DNA of 53,705 bases from Bacteroidales bacterium (GTDB lineage: Bacteria > Bacteroidota > Bacteroidia > Bacteroidales > UBA932), in assembly GCA_022508605.1 (NCBI GenBank), contig JAFLUX010000010.1, positions 1-53,705 of the forward strand, read 5' to 3'. The notes under the pieces were generated by a model, which was given only the letters and a program-made list of their open reading frames with translations, did not search any database and was not told the origin of the DNA. The number at the start of each line of letters is the position of its first letter. Positions within the stretch are counted from its first letter, which is position 1. A program made the position numbers and the translations under genes. This document shows positions 25,276-33,067 of this stretch, piece by piece.

Positions 25276-26591
25276 AAGTTTGCGTAGGACTCTCCGGAGG
25301 CGTGGACTCCAGCGTCGCCGCCCTGCTGCTCAAGCGGCAGGGATATGATGTGTTCGCCATGTTCATGCAGAACTGGCACGACACTGAGGGCACGCTGCAC
25401 GGAGACTGCGAATGGGAGGAAGACAAGTTCGTGGCGGAACTCGTGGCCCGCAAGATAGGCATTCCCTTCTATTTTGTGGACTTGTCCGAAGAATACAGGC
25501 AGCGGGTCGTGGATTACATGTTCGATGAATACGCCTGCGGACGCACACCGAACCCCGATGTGCTGTGCAACAGGGAAATCAAGTTCGACGCTTTCCTGCG
25601 CAAGGCCCGGGAACTGGGAGCCGACTTGGTGGCTACCGGACATTACTGCCGCAAGGAGGAGGTGACGGATGCGGACGGGGTCCGGCGCTGGAAGCTGCTG
25701 GAGGGTATAGACCCTGGAAAAGACCAGAGCTATTTCCTGTGCCAGCTCAGCCAGGAACAGCTTGCCTGCGCAATGTTCCCTATCGGGGATATGCTCAAGT
25801 CTGAGGTGAGGCAGCTTGCCGCAGATGCGGACCTGCCGTCGGCCGACAAGAAAGACTCTCAAGGGATATGTTTCGTTGGGAAAGTGGACCTGCCGGTTTT
25901 CCTGCAGCAGAAATTGAAGCCTGCGGAGGGAGACGTGGTGGAAGTGTTCGATGCGTGGTATCGCGACTCCGAGAAGTATGCCGCCGACTCCGCCCTTATC
26001 GAGAGGGCAGGCAGGGACGGCTGGGAGAGTCTGTCTGAGAGCGAGCTGGAGCAACTTGCCACTCCTTGTGACTACAGCGGGATTCAGTTCGAGACCCAGA
26101 CCTACCGCTCCGGCAAACACCATACGAAGAAGACCCGTTACAAGCCCAATCCGCACGGGGCAGTGGCAGGGCGCCACGAAGGCGCACAGTTTTATACTAT
26201 AGGACAGCGGAAGGGACTTTCAATCGGCGGACATGCCAGGCCCCTGTTCGTCATTGCCACGGACATAGCCGGCAGGCGTGTGTATGTGGGCGAGGGCGAC
26301 GACCACAAGGGGCTTTTCCGCAGCGTATTGCGCATTGCGCCGAGGGACCTGCACTGGATGCGTCCTGCGCTCGCCATGAGCCCCGGAGACAGCCTGCGGT
26401 GCAGGGTGCGCATACGCTACAGGCAGCCTTTGCAGGATGCCCTGCTCCTTATGCGGGACAGCGGGCTTTATGTGTGCTTCGACAAGCCCCAGAGGAGCAT
26501 AACTCCCGGACAGTTCGCCGCATTCCACGCCCTCAGCGACCCTGCCGACCCGCACGATGCCCCGGAACTTTTCGGCAGCGGAATAATATAG
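25272..26591 (+). CDS. mnmA: tRNA-specific 2-thiouridylase MnmA with an internal insertion
   Basis: 439 residues, about 70 longer than the usual 360-370. The N-terminal adenylation domain has the PP-loop GLSGGVDSS (7-15). Catalytic Cys99 is in [12 protein letters not shown] and the second Cys200 is in [11 protein letters not shown]. The extra block (about 218-295) lies between [11 protein letters not shown] and [15 protein letters not shown], where other MnmA proteins have a short loop. The C-terminal beta barrel follows. The enzyme thiolates U34 of tRNA Lys, Glu and Gln using sulfur relayed from a cysteine desulfurase. The start overlaps lolA (ATGA). Confidence 0.93.
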   Translation: MKVCVGLSGGVDSSVAALLLKRQGYDVFAMFMQNWHDTEGTLHGDCEWEEDKFVAELVARKIGIPFYFVDLSEEYRQRVVDYMFDEYACGRTPNPDVLCNREIKFDAFLRKARELGADLVATGHYCRKEEVTDADGVRRWKLLEGIDPGKDQSYFLCQLSQEQLACAMFPIGDMLKSEVRQLAADADLPSADKKDSQGICFVGKVDLPVFLQQKLKPAEGDVVEVFDAWYRDSEKYAADSALIERAGRDGWESLSESELEQLATPCDYSGIQFETQTYRSGKHHTKKTRYKPNPHGAVAGRHEGAQFYTIGQRKGLSIGGHARPLFVIATDIAGRRVYVGEGDDHKGLFRSVLRIAPRDLHWMRPALAMSPGDSLRCRVRIRYRQPLQDALLLMRDSGLYVCFDKPQRSITPGQFAAFHALSDPADPHDAPELFGSGII

Positions 26592-26614
26592 CGAATCATT
26601 TACAGTACTTTTTT

Positions 26615-27805
26615 ATGCAAACATTCGGCTCTCCCCTCACATCCGTCGCAAGGAAAGCGCTCCTTTGCGGCTCAGGCGAACTCGGAAAAGAAGTCGTCAT
26701 CGAATTGCAGCGCTACGGCATAGAAGTCATCGCCGTAGACCGCTACGCCAATGCCCCCGCAATGCAGCTTGCACACAGGTGCCATGTAATAGACATGCTC
26801 GATGCCGCGGAACTTCGCCGCGTCATCGAACTCGAGAAGCCGGACTGGATTATCCCGGAGGTCGAGGCCATCGCCACGCCCGAACTGGTAAAGCTGGAGG
26901 AGGAAGGATTCAATGTCATCCCCACTGCCAAGGCCGCACTGCTGACCATGGACCGGGAGGGCATACGGCGTCTTGCCGCTGAAACGCTGGGCCTGCCGAC
27001 GGCCGACTACCGCTTCGCCGACACTTACGAAGAATTTCGGACTGCCGTTGCACAGGTGGGCATACCCTGCGTGGTCAAGCCCGTCATGAGTTCGTCCGGC
27101 CATGGCCAAAGCACGGTGAAGTGCGCGGAGGACATAGACAGGGCATGGCAGGTCGCCCAGGAAGGGGGACGGGCCGGTGCCGGTCGCGTGATAGTGGAGG
27201 CCTTCGTGAATTTCGACTACGAGATTACGCTGCTGACAGTACGCCACAAGGCAGGAACGACTACGCTCGAACCTATAGGGCACCACCAGGTAGACGGAGA
27301 CTACCGCGAATCCTGGCAGCCGCAGCCCATGACTCCCGCGGCCATGGAAAAGGCCAGGCAAATCGCCGTCAGCATCACCGGCGCCCTCGGAGGGCTCGGC
27401 ATTTTCGGGGTGGAGATGTTCGTCAAGGGCGACGACGTAATATTCAGCGAGGTGTCCCCGCGGCCGCACGACACCGGGATGGTCACCATGATATCCCAGG
27501 ACTTGAGCGAGTTCGCACTGCACGCTCGCGCCATCCTCGGCTTGCCCGTACCGGCGATACGCTTCTTCGGTCCGAGCGCATCCAAGGCCATAGTCGTAGA
27601 GGGCGACACCGACAAGGTAGTGTTCAGCAATCTGGAAAAGGTGCTGGAGGAGGAAGACGTGCAAATCCGCCTGTTCGGCAAGCCGGAAGTCAGGGGGCAT
27701 CGCCGTTTCGGAGTGCTGCTCGCCCGCGGAGGCTCGGTCGAAGAGGCCCTTGCCAAGGTCGAGCGCGCATACGCAAAGCTGAAAGTAGAAACGCTGCCAA
27801 GATAG
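26615..27805 (+). CDS. purT: Formate-dependent phosphoribosylglycinamide formyltransferase
   Basis: 396 residues from the ATG at 26615; the frame is open further upstream, but only across mnmA. The N-terminus [21 protein letters not shown] and the ATP-grasp core ([48 protein letters not shown]) are PurT hallmarks. The enzyme formylates GAR with formate and ATP in purine synthesis, an alternative to the folate-dependent PurN. Use of formate fits an anaerobe. It lies 23 nt after mnmA and 8 nt before the transglycosylase gene. Confidence 0.96.
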   Translation: MQTFGSPLTSVARKALLCGSGELGKEVVIELQRYGIEVIAVDRYANAPAMQLAHRCHVIDMLDAAELRRVIELEKPDWIIPEVEAIATPELVKLEEEGFNVIPTAKAALLTMDREGIRRLAAETLGLPTADYRFADTYEEFRTAVAQVGIPCVVKPVMSSSGHGQSTVKCAEDIDRAWQVAQEGGRAGAGRVIVEAFVNFDYEITLLTVRHKAGTTTLEPIGHHQVDGDYRESWQPQPMTPAAMEKARQIAVSITGALGGLGIFGVEMFVKGDDVIFSEVSPRPHDTGMVTMISQDLSEFALHARAILGLPVPAIRFFGPSASKAIVVEGDTDKVVFSNLEKVLEEEDVQIRLFGKPEVRGHRRFGVLLARGGSVEEALAKVERAYAKLKVETLPR

Positions 27806-27813
27806 AGAATCGA

Positions 27814-28755
27814 ATGGCGACTGAACACACCACAACAACGGGACGCCCGGCATGCCGGCCGGGAAAGGTGCTTGCCGCTGCCCTGACATGCCTTTTCCTG
27901 ACGGTGCCGTCGCTGCACGGGGCCGCGCAGGGGCTTTACAACGCTTCGCGGGAATCTTTGCACCCCACTCCGCCTCCTGTTCCGGAATATATGGTGTTCT
28001 GCGGCGACACCATACGCTTCGACACGGCCGACAAGTATGAACGCATGGACAGGGAGCTGATGAACTTCACCTATATGCACACCACGACCTCCCTGATGCT
28101 GAAGCGTTCAGGACGCTATTTCCCCATGGTGGAGCCTGTGCTTAAAGCGAAGGGAGTGCCGGACGACATGAAGTACCTCATGGTCATCGAGAGCAATCTC
28201 GACCCCAAGGCCGTGTCGTCGGCGGGGGCCGCAGGCCTGTGGCAATTCTTGAAGACCACGGCCAGGGAATACGGTTTGGCGGTAAATTCAGAGGTCGACG
28301 AGCGGTTCAACATAGACAAGGAGACAGAGGCCGCATGCCGCTATCTTCTCAAGGCCCATTCCATGTTCGGCGACTGGTTCAATGCCGCCGCCAGCTACAA
28401 CTGCGGCACGGGCGGCCTAAGCAGGCGCCTAAACGAACAGAGGCGCAAGTCTTTCTCCGAACTGTGGCTGCCGGAGGAGACATCGCGCTATGTCTACCGC
28501 ATACTCGCCGCCAAGATGTTGTTCTCAAACCCGGAGGCTTTCGGCTATACGGCAGGCGAGCGCTACCATCCAGTCGAAGTAAGCCGGACCGTCACGATAT
28601 CCGGCAGCATAGAGAGCCTGGTGGATTTTGCGGAAAGCTACGGCATATCATACGCCGAGCTCAAGCGGGCCAATCTTTGGCTGCGCGACAATAAACTCGT
28701 CAACAAGGAGCGCCGCAGCTACAACATAGTCATCCCCCGCAAAGGAAGCATATAG
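27814..28755 (+). CDS. Lytic transglycosylase (SLT, MltD-like)
   Basis: 313 residues from the ATG at 27814, which gives a signal peptide (hydrophobic part KVLAAALTCLFLTVPSLHGAAQ) after a polar lead. The catalytic domain (about 90-240) has LMVIESNLDPKAVSSAGAAG with catalytic Glu126, LWQFLKTTAREYGL and AAASYNCGTGGL, the goose-type/SLT pattern. The enzyme cuts peptidoglycan to 1,6-anhydro-MurNAc products. The C-terminal 50 residues (VTISGSIESLVDFAESYGIS onward) resemble one LysM-like unit, shorter than E. coli MltD, which has two LysM domains. It is last in the ftsK operon and converges on the next gene with a 5-nt gap. Confidence 0.9.
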   Translation: MATEHTTTTGRPACRPGKVLAAALTCLFLTVPSLHGAAQGLYNASRESLHPTPPPVPEYMVFCGDTIRFDTADKYERMDRELMNFTYMHTTTSLMLKRSGRYFPMVEPVLKAKGVPDDMKYLMVIESNLDPKAVSSAGAAGLWQFLKTTAREYGLAVNSEVDERFNIDKETEAACRYLLKAHSMFGDWFNAAASYNCGTGGLSRRLNEQRRKSFSELWLPEETSRYVYRILAAKMLFSNPEAFGYTAGERYHPVEVSRTVTISGSIESLVDFAESYGISYAELKRANLWLRDNKLVNKERRSYNIVIPRKGSI

Positions 28756-28760
28756 ACAAA

Positions 28761-30308
28761 TCAGTCCGCCTGCGCGCGAAGAGCCTCCGCGACGGCAAGT
28801 GCGCAGCGTATACCGTCCATGGCGCTCGAAACTATGCCCCCCGAATAGCCTGCGCCTTCCCCGCAGGGATACAGGCCGGGCAGCGACGGGGCCTCGAGAG
28901 TTTCAGGGTCGCGCACTATGCGGACGGGCGATGAAGTGCGGGACTCCACGCCGAGCAGCAAGGCCGCATTGGTGTAATATCCTTTCATGTTGATGCGCGG
29001 GAAAGCCTTCTGTAGGCGGCCGGCGACGAAGGGGGGCAGCAGCTCGTGCAGGGGGGCGCTTATGACTCCCGGACAGTAGGAAGTGGGGGGCATCTTCTTG
29101 CTCAGCTTTCCGAGGCAGAAATCCTCCATCCTCTGGGCAGGAGCCGCCATGGGGTTGGCGGGGATGTCCTTGGCGCCGCTGCACCTCTGTTCTTCGCACC
29201 AGTCGAACATGCGCTTTTCCACTTCGTGCTGGAAGTCCATCAGTTTGAAAGGCCCGTTTCCGGCAATGTCTTCAGGCTCAATCTGCACCACCACGCCCGC
29301 ATTGGCGAATTTGCCGCTGCGTCCCGAGTTGGACATGCCGTTGAGCACCACCGTGCCGGCTTCCGTGGATGAGGGCACAAGGATGCCGCCCGGGCACATG
29401 CAGAAGGAATACACTCCTCTGCCGTCCACCTGCTCCGCAAATGAATACTCTGCGGCAGGCACGCCCGGCTTCCACATGCCGTGGTAGCGGTGGTAATTGA
29501 TTTTTTCCTGCGGATGCTCCACCCGCACTCCCAGCGCAAAGCCCTTGGCCTCCAATTGCACGCCAATGGCTTCCAGCATTTCGTAGATATCGCGTGCCGA
29601 ATGTCCTGTGGCAAGTATGGCCTTGCGGCCGGAAAAAGACCTGCCGTCGGCACATACGGCCTTCATGGACTCTCCCTCCGGCTCTACGGAAACCACCCTG
29701 GCGCCGAAATGGTATTCGCCTCCGTGGCTCAGCACGCATTTGCGTATGTTCTCCACCACGGCCGGCAGCTTGTCGGAGCCTATATGAGGGTGGGCGTCGA
29801 TGAGTATGTCCCTGGATGCACCGAAGTCCGTCAGCTGATGCAGGACTTCCCTGATGTCGCCCCTTTTGGATGAGCGGGTATAGAGCTTGCCGTCCGAAAA
29901 GGCACCCGCCCCGCCCTCGCCGTAGCAGTAGTTGGAGTCGGGATCCACCCTTCCCTCGCGGGAAAGGCGGGCCATATCGAATTTGCGGCCGTGTACATCC
30001 TTGCCCCGCTCCAGCACTATGGGCTTGAGGCCGAGAGTAAGCAGTTTGAGGGCCGCAAACATGCCCGCAGGTCCGGAACCCACCACAAGCACGGCAGGAG
30101 CCTCCCCGACATTCAGATACGGCGCCTGCTCATACACCGGGATGGGCTCATCGGGCCCGTATGCCTCATACTGGTAGCGCCACACAGGTTCCTTCCGGGC
30201 ATCGACCGAGCGTTTGCGCAACACCCACCTCATGCCACCGGCCTTGGCTTCTATTTCCCTCTGCCTCGGCTCCCTTGTGAGCGGACAGCTTATCTCGAAT
30301 TCTTTCAT
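28761..30308 (-). CDS. FAD-dependent dehydrogenase of the COG2509 family
   Basis: 515 residues. A 90-residue N-terminal domain (starting MKEFEISCPLTREPRQREIE) precedes a Rossmann dinucleotide site VLVVGSGPAGMFAALKLL with acidic end VLERG. Further segments are YCYGEGGAGAFSDGKLYTRS, ILATGHSARDIYEML, ALGVRVEHPQEKINYHRY and FCMCPGGILVPSSTE. This order is typical of the COG2509 uncharacterised flavoprotein group found in many anaerobes. The substrate is unknown. The -7 box at 30313-30320 ends 4 nt before the ATG, so it is probably transcribed separately from the recombination genes upstream and as a leaderless mRNA. Confidence 0.85.
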   Translation of the reverse strand: MKEFEISCPLTREPRQREIEAKAGGMRWVLRKRSVDARKEPVWRYQYEAYGPDEPIPVYEQAPYLNVGEAPAVLVVGSGPAGMFAALKLLTLGLKPIVLERGKDVHGRKFDMARLSREGRVDPDSNYCYGEGGAGAFSDGKLYTRSSKRGDIREVLHQLTDFGASRDILIDAHPHIGSDKLPAVVENIRKCVLSHGGEYHFGARVVSVEPEGESMKAVCADGRSFSGRKAILATGHSARDIYEMLEAIGVQLEAKGFALGVRVEHPQEKINYHRYHGMWKPGVPAAEYSFAEQVDGRGVYSFCMCPGGILVPSSTEAGTVVLNGMSNSGRSGKFANAGVVVQIEPEDIAGNGPFKLMDFQHEVEKRMFDWCEEQRCSGAKDIPANPMAAPAQRMEDFCLGKLSKKMPPTSYCPGVISAPLHELLPPFVAGRLQKAFPRINMKGYYTNAALLLGVESRTSSPVRIVRDPETLEAPSLPGLYPCGEGAGYSGGIVSSAMDGIRCALAVAEALRAQAD

Positions 30309-30312
30309 ACGG

Positions 30313-30320
30313 CAAACTTA
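30313..30320 (-). promoter_or_regulatory. -7 promoter box of the COG2509 flavoprotein gene
   Basis: TAAGTTTG on the minus strand, followed by C, ends 4 nt before the ATG at 30308, in the 20-nt gap after the AddA-like gene. A leaderless start is predicted. Confidence 0.5.
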
Positions 30321-30328
30321 GCAAAAAA

Positions 30329-33067
30329 TCACACTCGTACAGCATGTCCGTCCGGAAGGTACCACACGAAACCGCTGACCCGGGCATGACCCATGTCCCG
30401 GTAGAGTTTCATGTAGCGTCCCACCTGACGGAGGTATGAAGGACGCTCCTCGCCGAACTTGTAATCTATTATGACTATTCCCCCGTCAGAATCCTGCACT
30501 ACCCTGTCCGGGCGGTGGAGAGAGCCGTCAGCGGCGAAAACTGACACCTCATTGCGGGCGCGCACCGCATCTCTGAACCACTCCGGGTGCTCTTCCATGC
30601 GCTTTGTCAACATTTCGCGCGATTCGGCATCCATGTCGGATGGCAGGTCGTCCGGAGAATCCGCAAGGGACATGATGCGGTGCAGTTCTATCCCGCGCAG
30701 CCTGCCTGATGCCTCCGGTCCTGTATGTCCGTCCTCGCCGAAGTAGTCGGATGCGTCGGGAGATGCCTTCAGACGGTCTCCGATAGGAATCGAGTGCCAC
30801 TGCGCCTGCAGCGGAATCCCGGTTTCCGCACATTTCCTTTTCATCTGGGAAAAGTCGTACGGCTCCCCGAAACATCTTTCCTCAAAGCCCCCGCACCAGG
30901 CATAAAGCATTTCCGAGAAGTTGGACCATGACACCGCCTTGCCGGCTTTCAGCGCGGCCTGCTTCCCCTTGGCCGGTTCTTTCGCGATGATATGCATGCT
31001 CTTCGAGGCCCGCGTGAGAGCGACATAAAAAATATTCAGATTGTCCACGAGCTGAAGGGCGTATTCTTCCCTGTACGCGGAAGCGAAAAGGCTGTGCTCG
31101 GAACTGCCGCTCAGTTCTACGGGATAGATGCCGTCCGCTCCGTGACCGAGTGCCGTGCCTCCCCCGTCCAGCGCACACCACCGCGTGACTTTCCTGAACA
31201 GCACCACTTTGTCGGCAAAGGGAAAGATGACATGGGGGAACTCCAGGCCCTTGGACTTGTGCACCGTCATTATGCGGACGGCCTGAGAGCCGGAGGGCGA
31301 GCCTATGTAGCAGTCGTCCTTGTCTTCCCACGAGCGTATGAATGCCCGCAGGTTGTTTCCTCCGGTATCGGACCATTCCTGCAATCTGTCCATGAAAGCC
31401 CCGATATACAGCGTCTCCGCCTCATAAGTGTCTGGGTCGAAGCGTCTGAGCTCGCGGAGCAGATGTTCGCAGAAATCCACGAGGGAATGGTAATGGGCGG
31501 GGAATTCCACCTGCATGGAACGGGCGAGATAGCTTCCCACCGTATTGCCCGGATTGTCGCAGAAAGTCAGAAGCGACACGAGCCGGCGCACGGTCACGGC
31601 CGCCTTGAGGTCGAGAGAGTCGTCGGAAATTACATCCACCCCGGAGGCGATGAGGGCCGAGGCGAGCATCGCACCCTCCTTCTTGCCCCTGACGAGTATG
31701 GCTATGTCGCTCAGATGCGCCCCGCGCGAGCGCACGTCCGCTATAGAGTCGAGTACGGCCTGCACCTGGTCCGAAGTGAAACTCACCCTGACGCAGCCCT
31801 GCTGGGGCTCGTCCGTGCGCGGGCGCTGCGACACATTGGAATACAGCTCGGAGAGTCCGGCCGCGGCCGCGGCATAGGTAAAGAAGGAGCCGTTGAATTC
31901 CACCACGGCCCTTGCGCTGCGCCAGTTGTCTCCGGGGTTCTCCACTTCCGCACGGGGGAACTCCTTCTGTACTTCTCCGCCGAGCAGGCGCCAGTCGGAC
32001 TCCCGCCAGCGGTATATGCTCTGCTTGACATCCCCCACTATGAGGTTGTCGCCAGAGGCATCGGCATCTTTGAGGAGAGGCAGGAAGTTGTCCCACTGCA
32101 GGCGCGAGGTATCCTGAAACTCGTCCAGCAGGAAATGGGCATAGCGGGTGCCGGTCTTTTCATATACGAAAGGGGCGTCGGACCCGTCGATTATCTTTTT
32201 GAGCAGGCCGTTGGACTCATCGAGGGGCATCACGTTGCGCTCTTTCAGAAGGGCTTCGTATTCCTCGTGGAACTCCCTGGCCACGCCGAGTCCGTACAGC
32301 TGGCTCCGTACCGTCAGCGCAGTGGAGTAGGCAGGATATTTCTTTTCGAAGAACTCCTGCACCTGCGGGTCAGCAAGCGCCTTTTTTGTGGTAGGATACT
32401 TGACATGCTCCCCGGGAAGCGTGCTGAAGCCGAGCACGGCCGCCTCCTTTTCAAAAGACTCTATGATGCCGCTGCAAAGCCTGCGAATCCCGGAAAGGCG
32501 CTCCTTGGAGAATGACTCCGGCTCGTTTATCCCGTACAGGTCTTTCAGACGCCTGTACTCCTCGCTCTTGAGGCGTCCCCCCATCATTTCGAGTCCATCG
32601 TCGAGCTTGAAACGGCCCTCCCTCTCTATCTGGTCCATCGCATTGGTACGCAGCCATTCCACAAGCTCTCTCTTGTCTTCGGACACGCCGTCGAGCACCC
32701 TGTCCATGGCCTCTTTCACTAAGGAATCCTTGTCCAGTTCCACCTGATAGGACGAGAACTGCCCCAGTTCGCGGGCGAAGGCCCTCAGCGTCTGCTGGAA
32801 GAAACGGTCTATGGTGCTTACCCCGAAAGAGCCGTAATCGTGCAGGATATTCACCAGGAAATGTCTGGCGCGCATGTCCGTTTCCGCCGCCGCGGCGAGG
32901 TCCTTCAGTATGCGCTCTTTCATCTCCGCCGTGGCCTTGTTGGTGAAGGTCACGGCCAGCAGGTGGCGGTACGCTGCCGGATCCGGCGAGCCCAGGAGGT
33001 AGTCTATGTATGTGTGCGAGAGCCTGTAGGTCTTGCCGGACCCCGCACTTGCCTTTATTATGTTCAT
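30329..33067 (-). CDS. AddA-like UvrD/Rep-family helicase-nuclease
   Basis: 912 residues from the ATG at 33067, overlapping the upstream gene as ATGA. Walker A KASAGSGKT (5-13) sits at the very N-terminus. FLLDEFQDTSRLQWDNFLPLL is helicase motif II, VGDVKQSIYRWRES is motif III, and RIMTVHKSKGLEFPHVIFPF is motif V. The C-terminus has a PD-(D/E)xK nuclease motif GGIVIIDYKFGEE. These features and the neighbour define an AddAB/RexAB-type double-strand-break resection enzyme acting at Chi-like sites. It is shorter than Bacillus AddA (about 1,230 residues). I leave the symbol blank because the pair is divergent. Confidence 0.87.
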   Translation of the reverse strand: MNIIKASAGSGKTYRLSHTYIDYLLGSPDPAAYRHLLAVTFTNKATAEMKERILKDLAAAAETDMRARHFLVNILHDYGSFGVSTIDRFFQQTLRAFARELGQFSSYQVELDKDSLVKEAMDRVLDGVSEDKRELVEWLRTNAMDQIEREGRFKLDDGLEMMGGRLKSEEYRRLKDLYGINEPESFSKERLSGIRRLCSGIIESFEKEAAVLGFSTLPGEHVKYPTTKKALADPQVQEFFEKKYPAYSTALTVRSQLYGLGVAREFHEEYEALLKERNVMPLDESNGLLKKIIDGSDAPFVYEKTGTRYAHFLLDEFQDTSRLQWDNFLPLLKDADASGDNLIVGDVKQSIYRWRESDWRLLGGEVQKEFPRAEVENPGDNWRSARAVVEFNGSFFTYAAAAAGLSELYSNVSQRPRTDEPQQGCVRVSFTSDQVQAVLDSIADVRSRGAHLSDIAILVRGKKEGAMLASALIASGVDVISDDSLDLKAAVTVRRLVSLLTFCDNPGNTVGSYLARSMQVEFPAHYHSLVDFCEHLLRELRRFDPDTYEAETLYIGAFMDRLQEWSDTGGNNLRAFIRSWEDKDDCYIGSPSGSQAVRIMTVHKSKGLEFPHVIFPFADKVVLFRKVTRWCALDGGGTALGHGADGIYPVELSGSSEHSLFASAYREEYALQLVDNLNIFYVALTRASKSMHIIAKEPAKGKQAALKAGKAVSWSNFSEMLYAWCGGFEERCFGEPYDFSQMKRKCAETGIPLQAQWHSIPIGDRLKASPDASDYFGEDGHTGPEASGRLRGIELHRIMSLADSPDDLPSDMDAESREMLTKRMEEHPEWFRDAVRARNEVSVFAADGSLHRPDRVVQDSDGGIVIIDYKFGEERPSYLRQVGRYMKLYRDMGHARVSGFVWYLPDGHAVRV

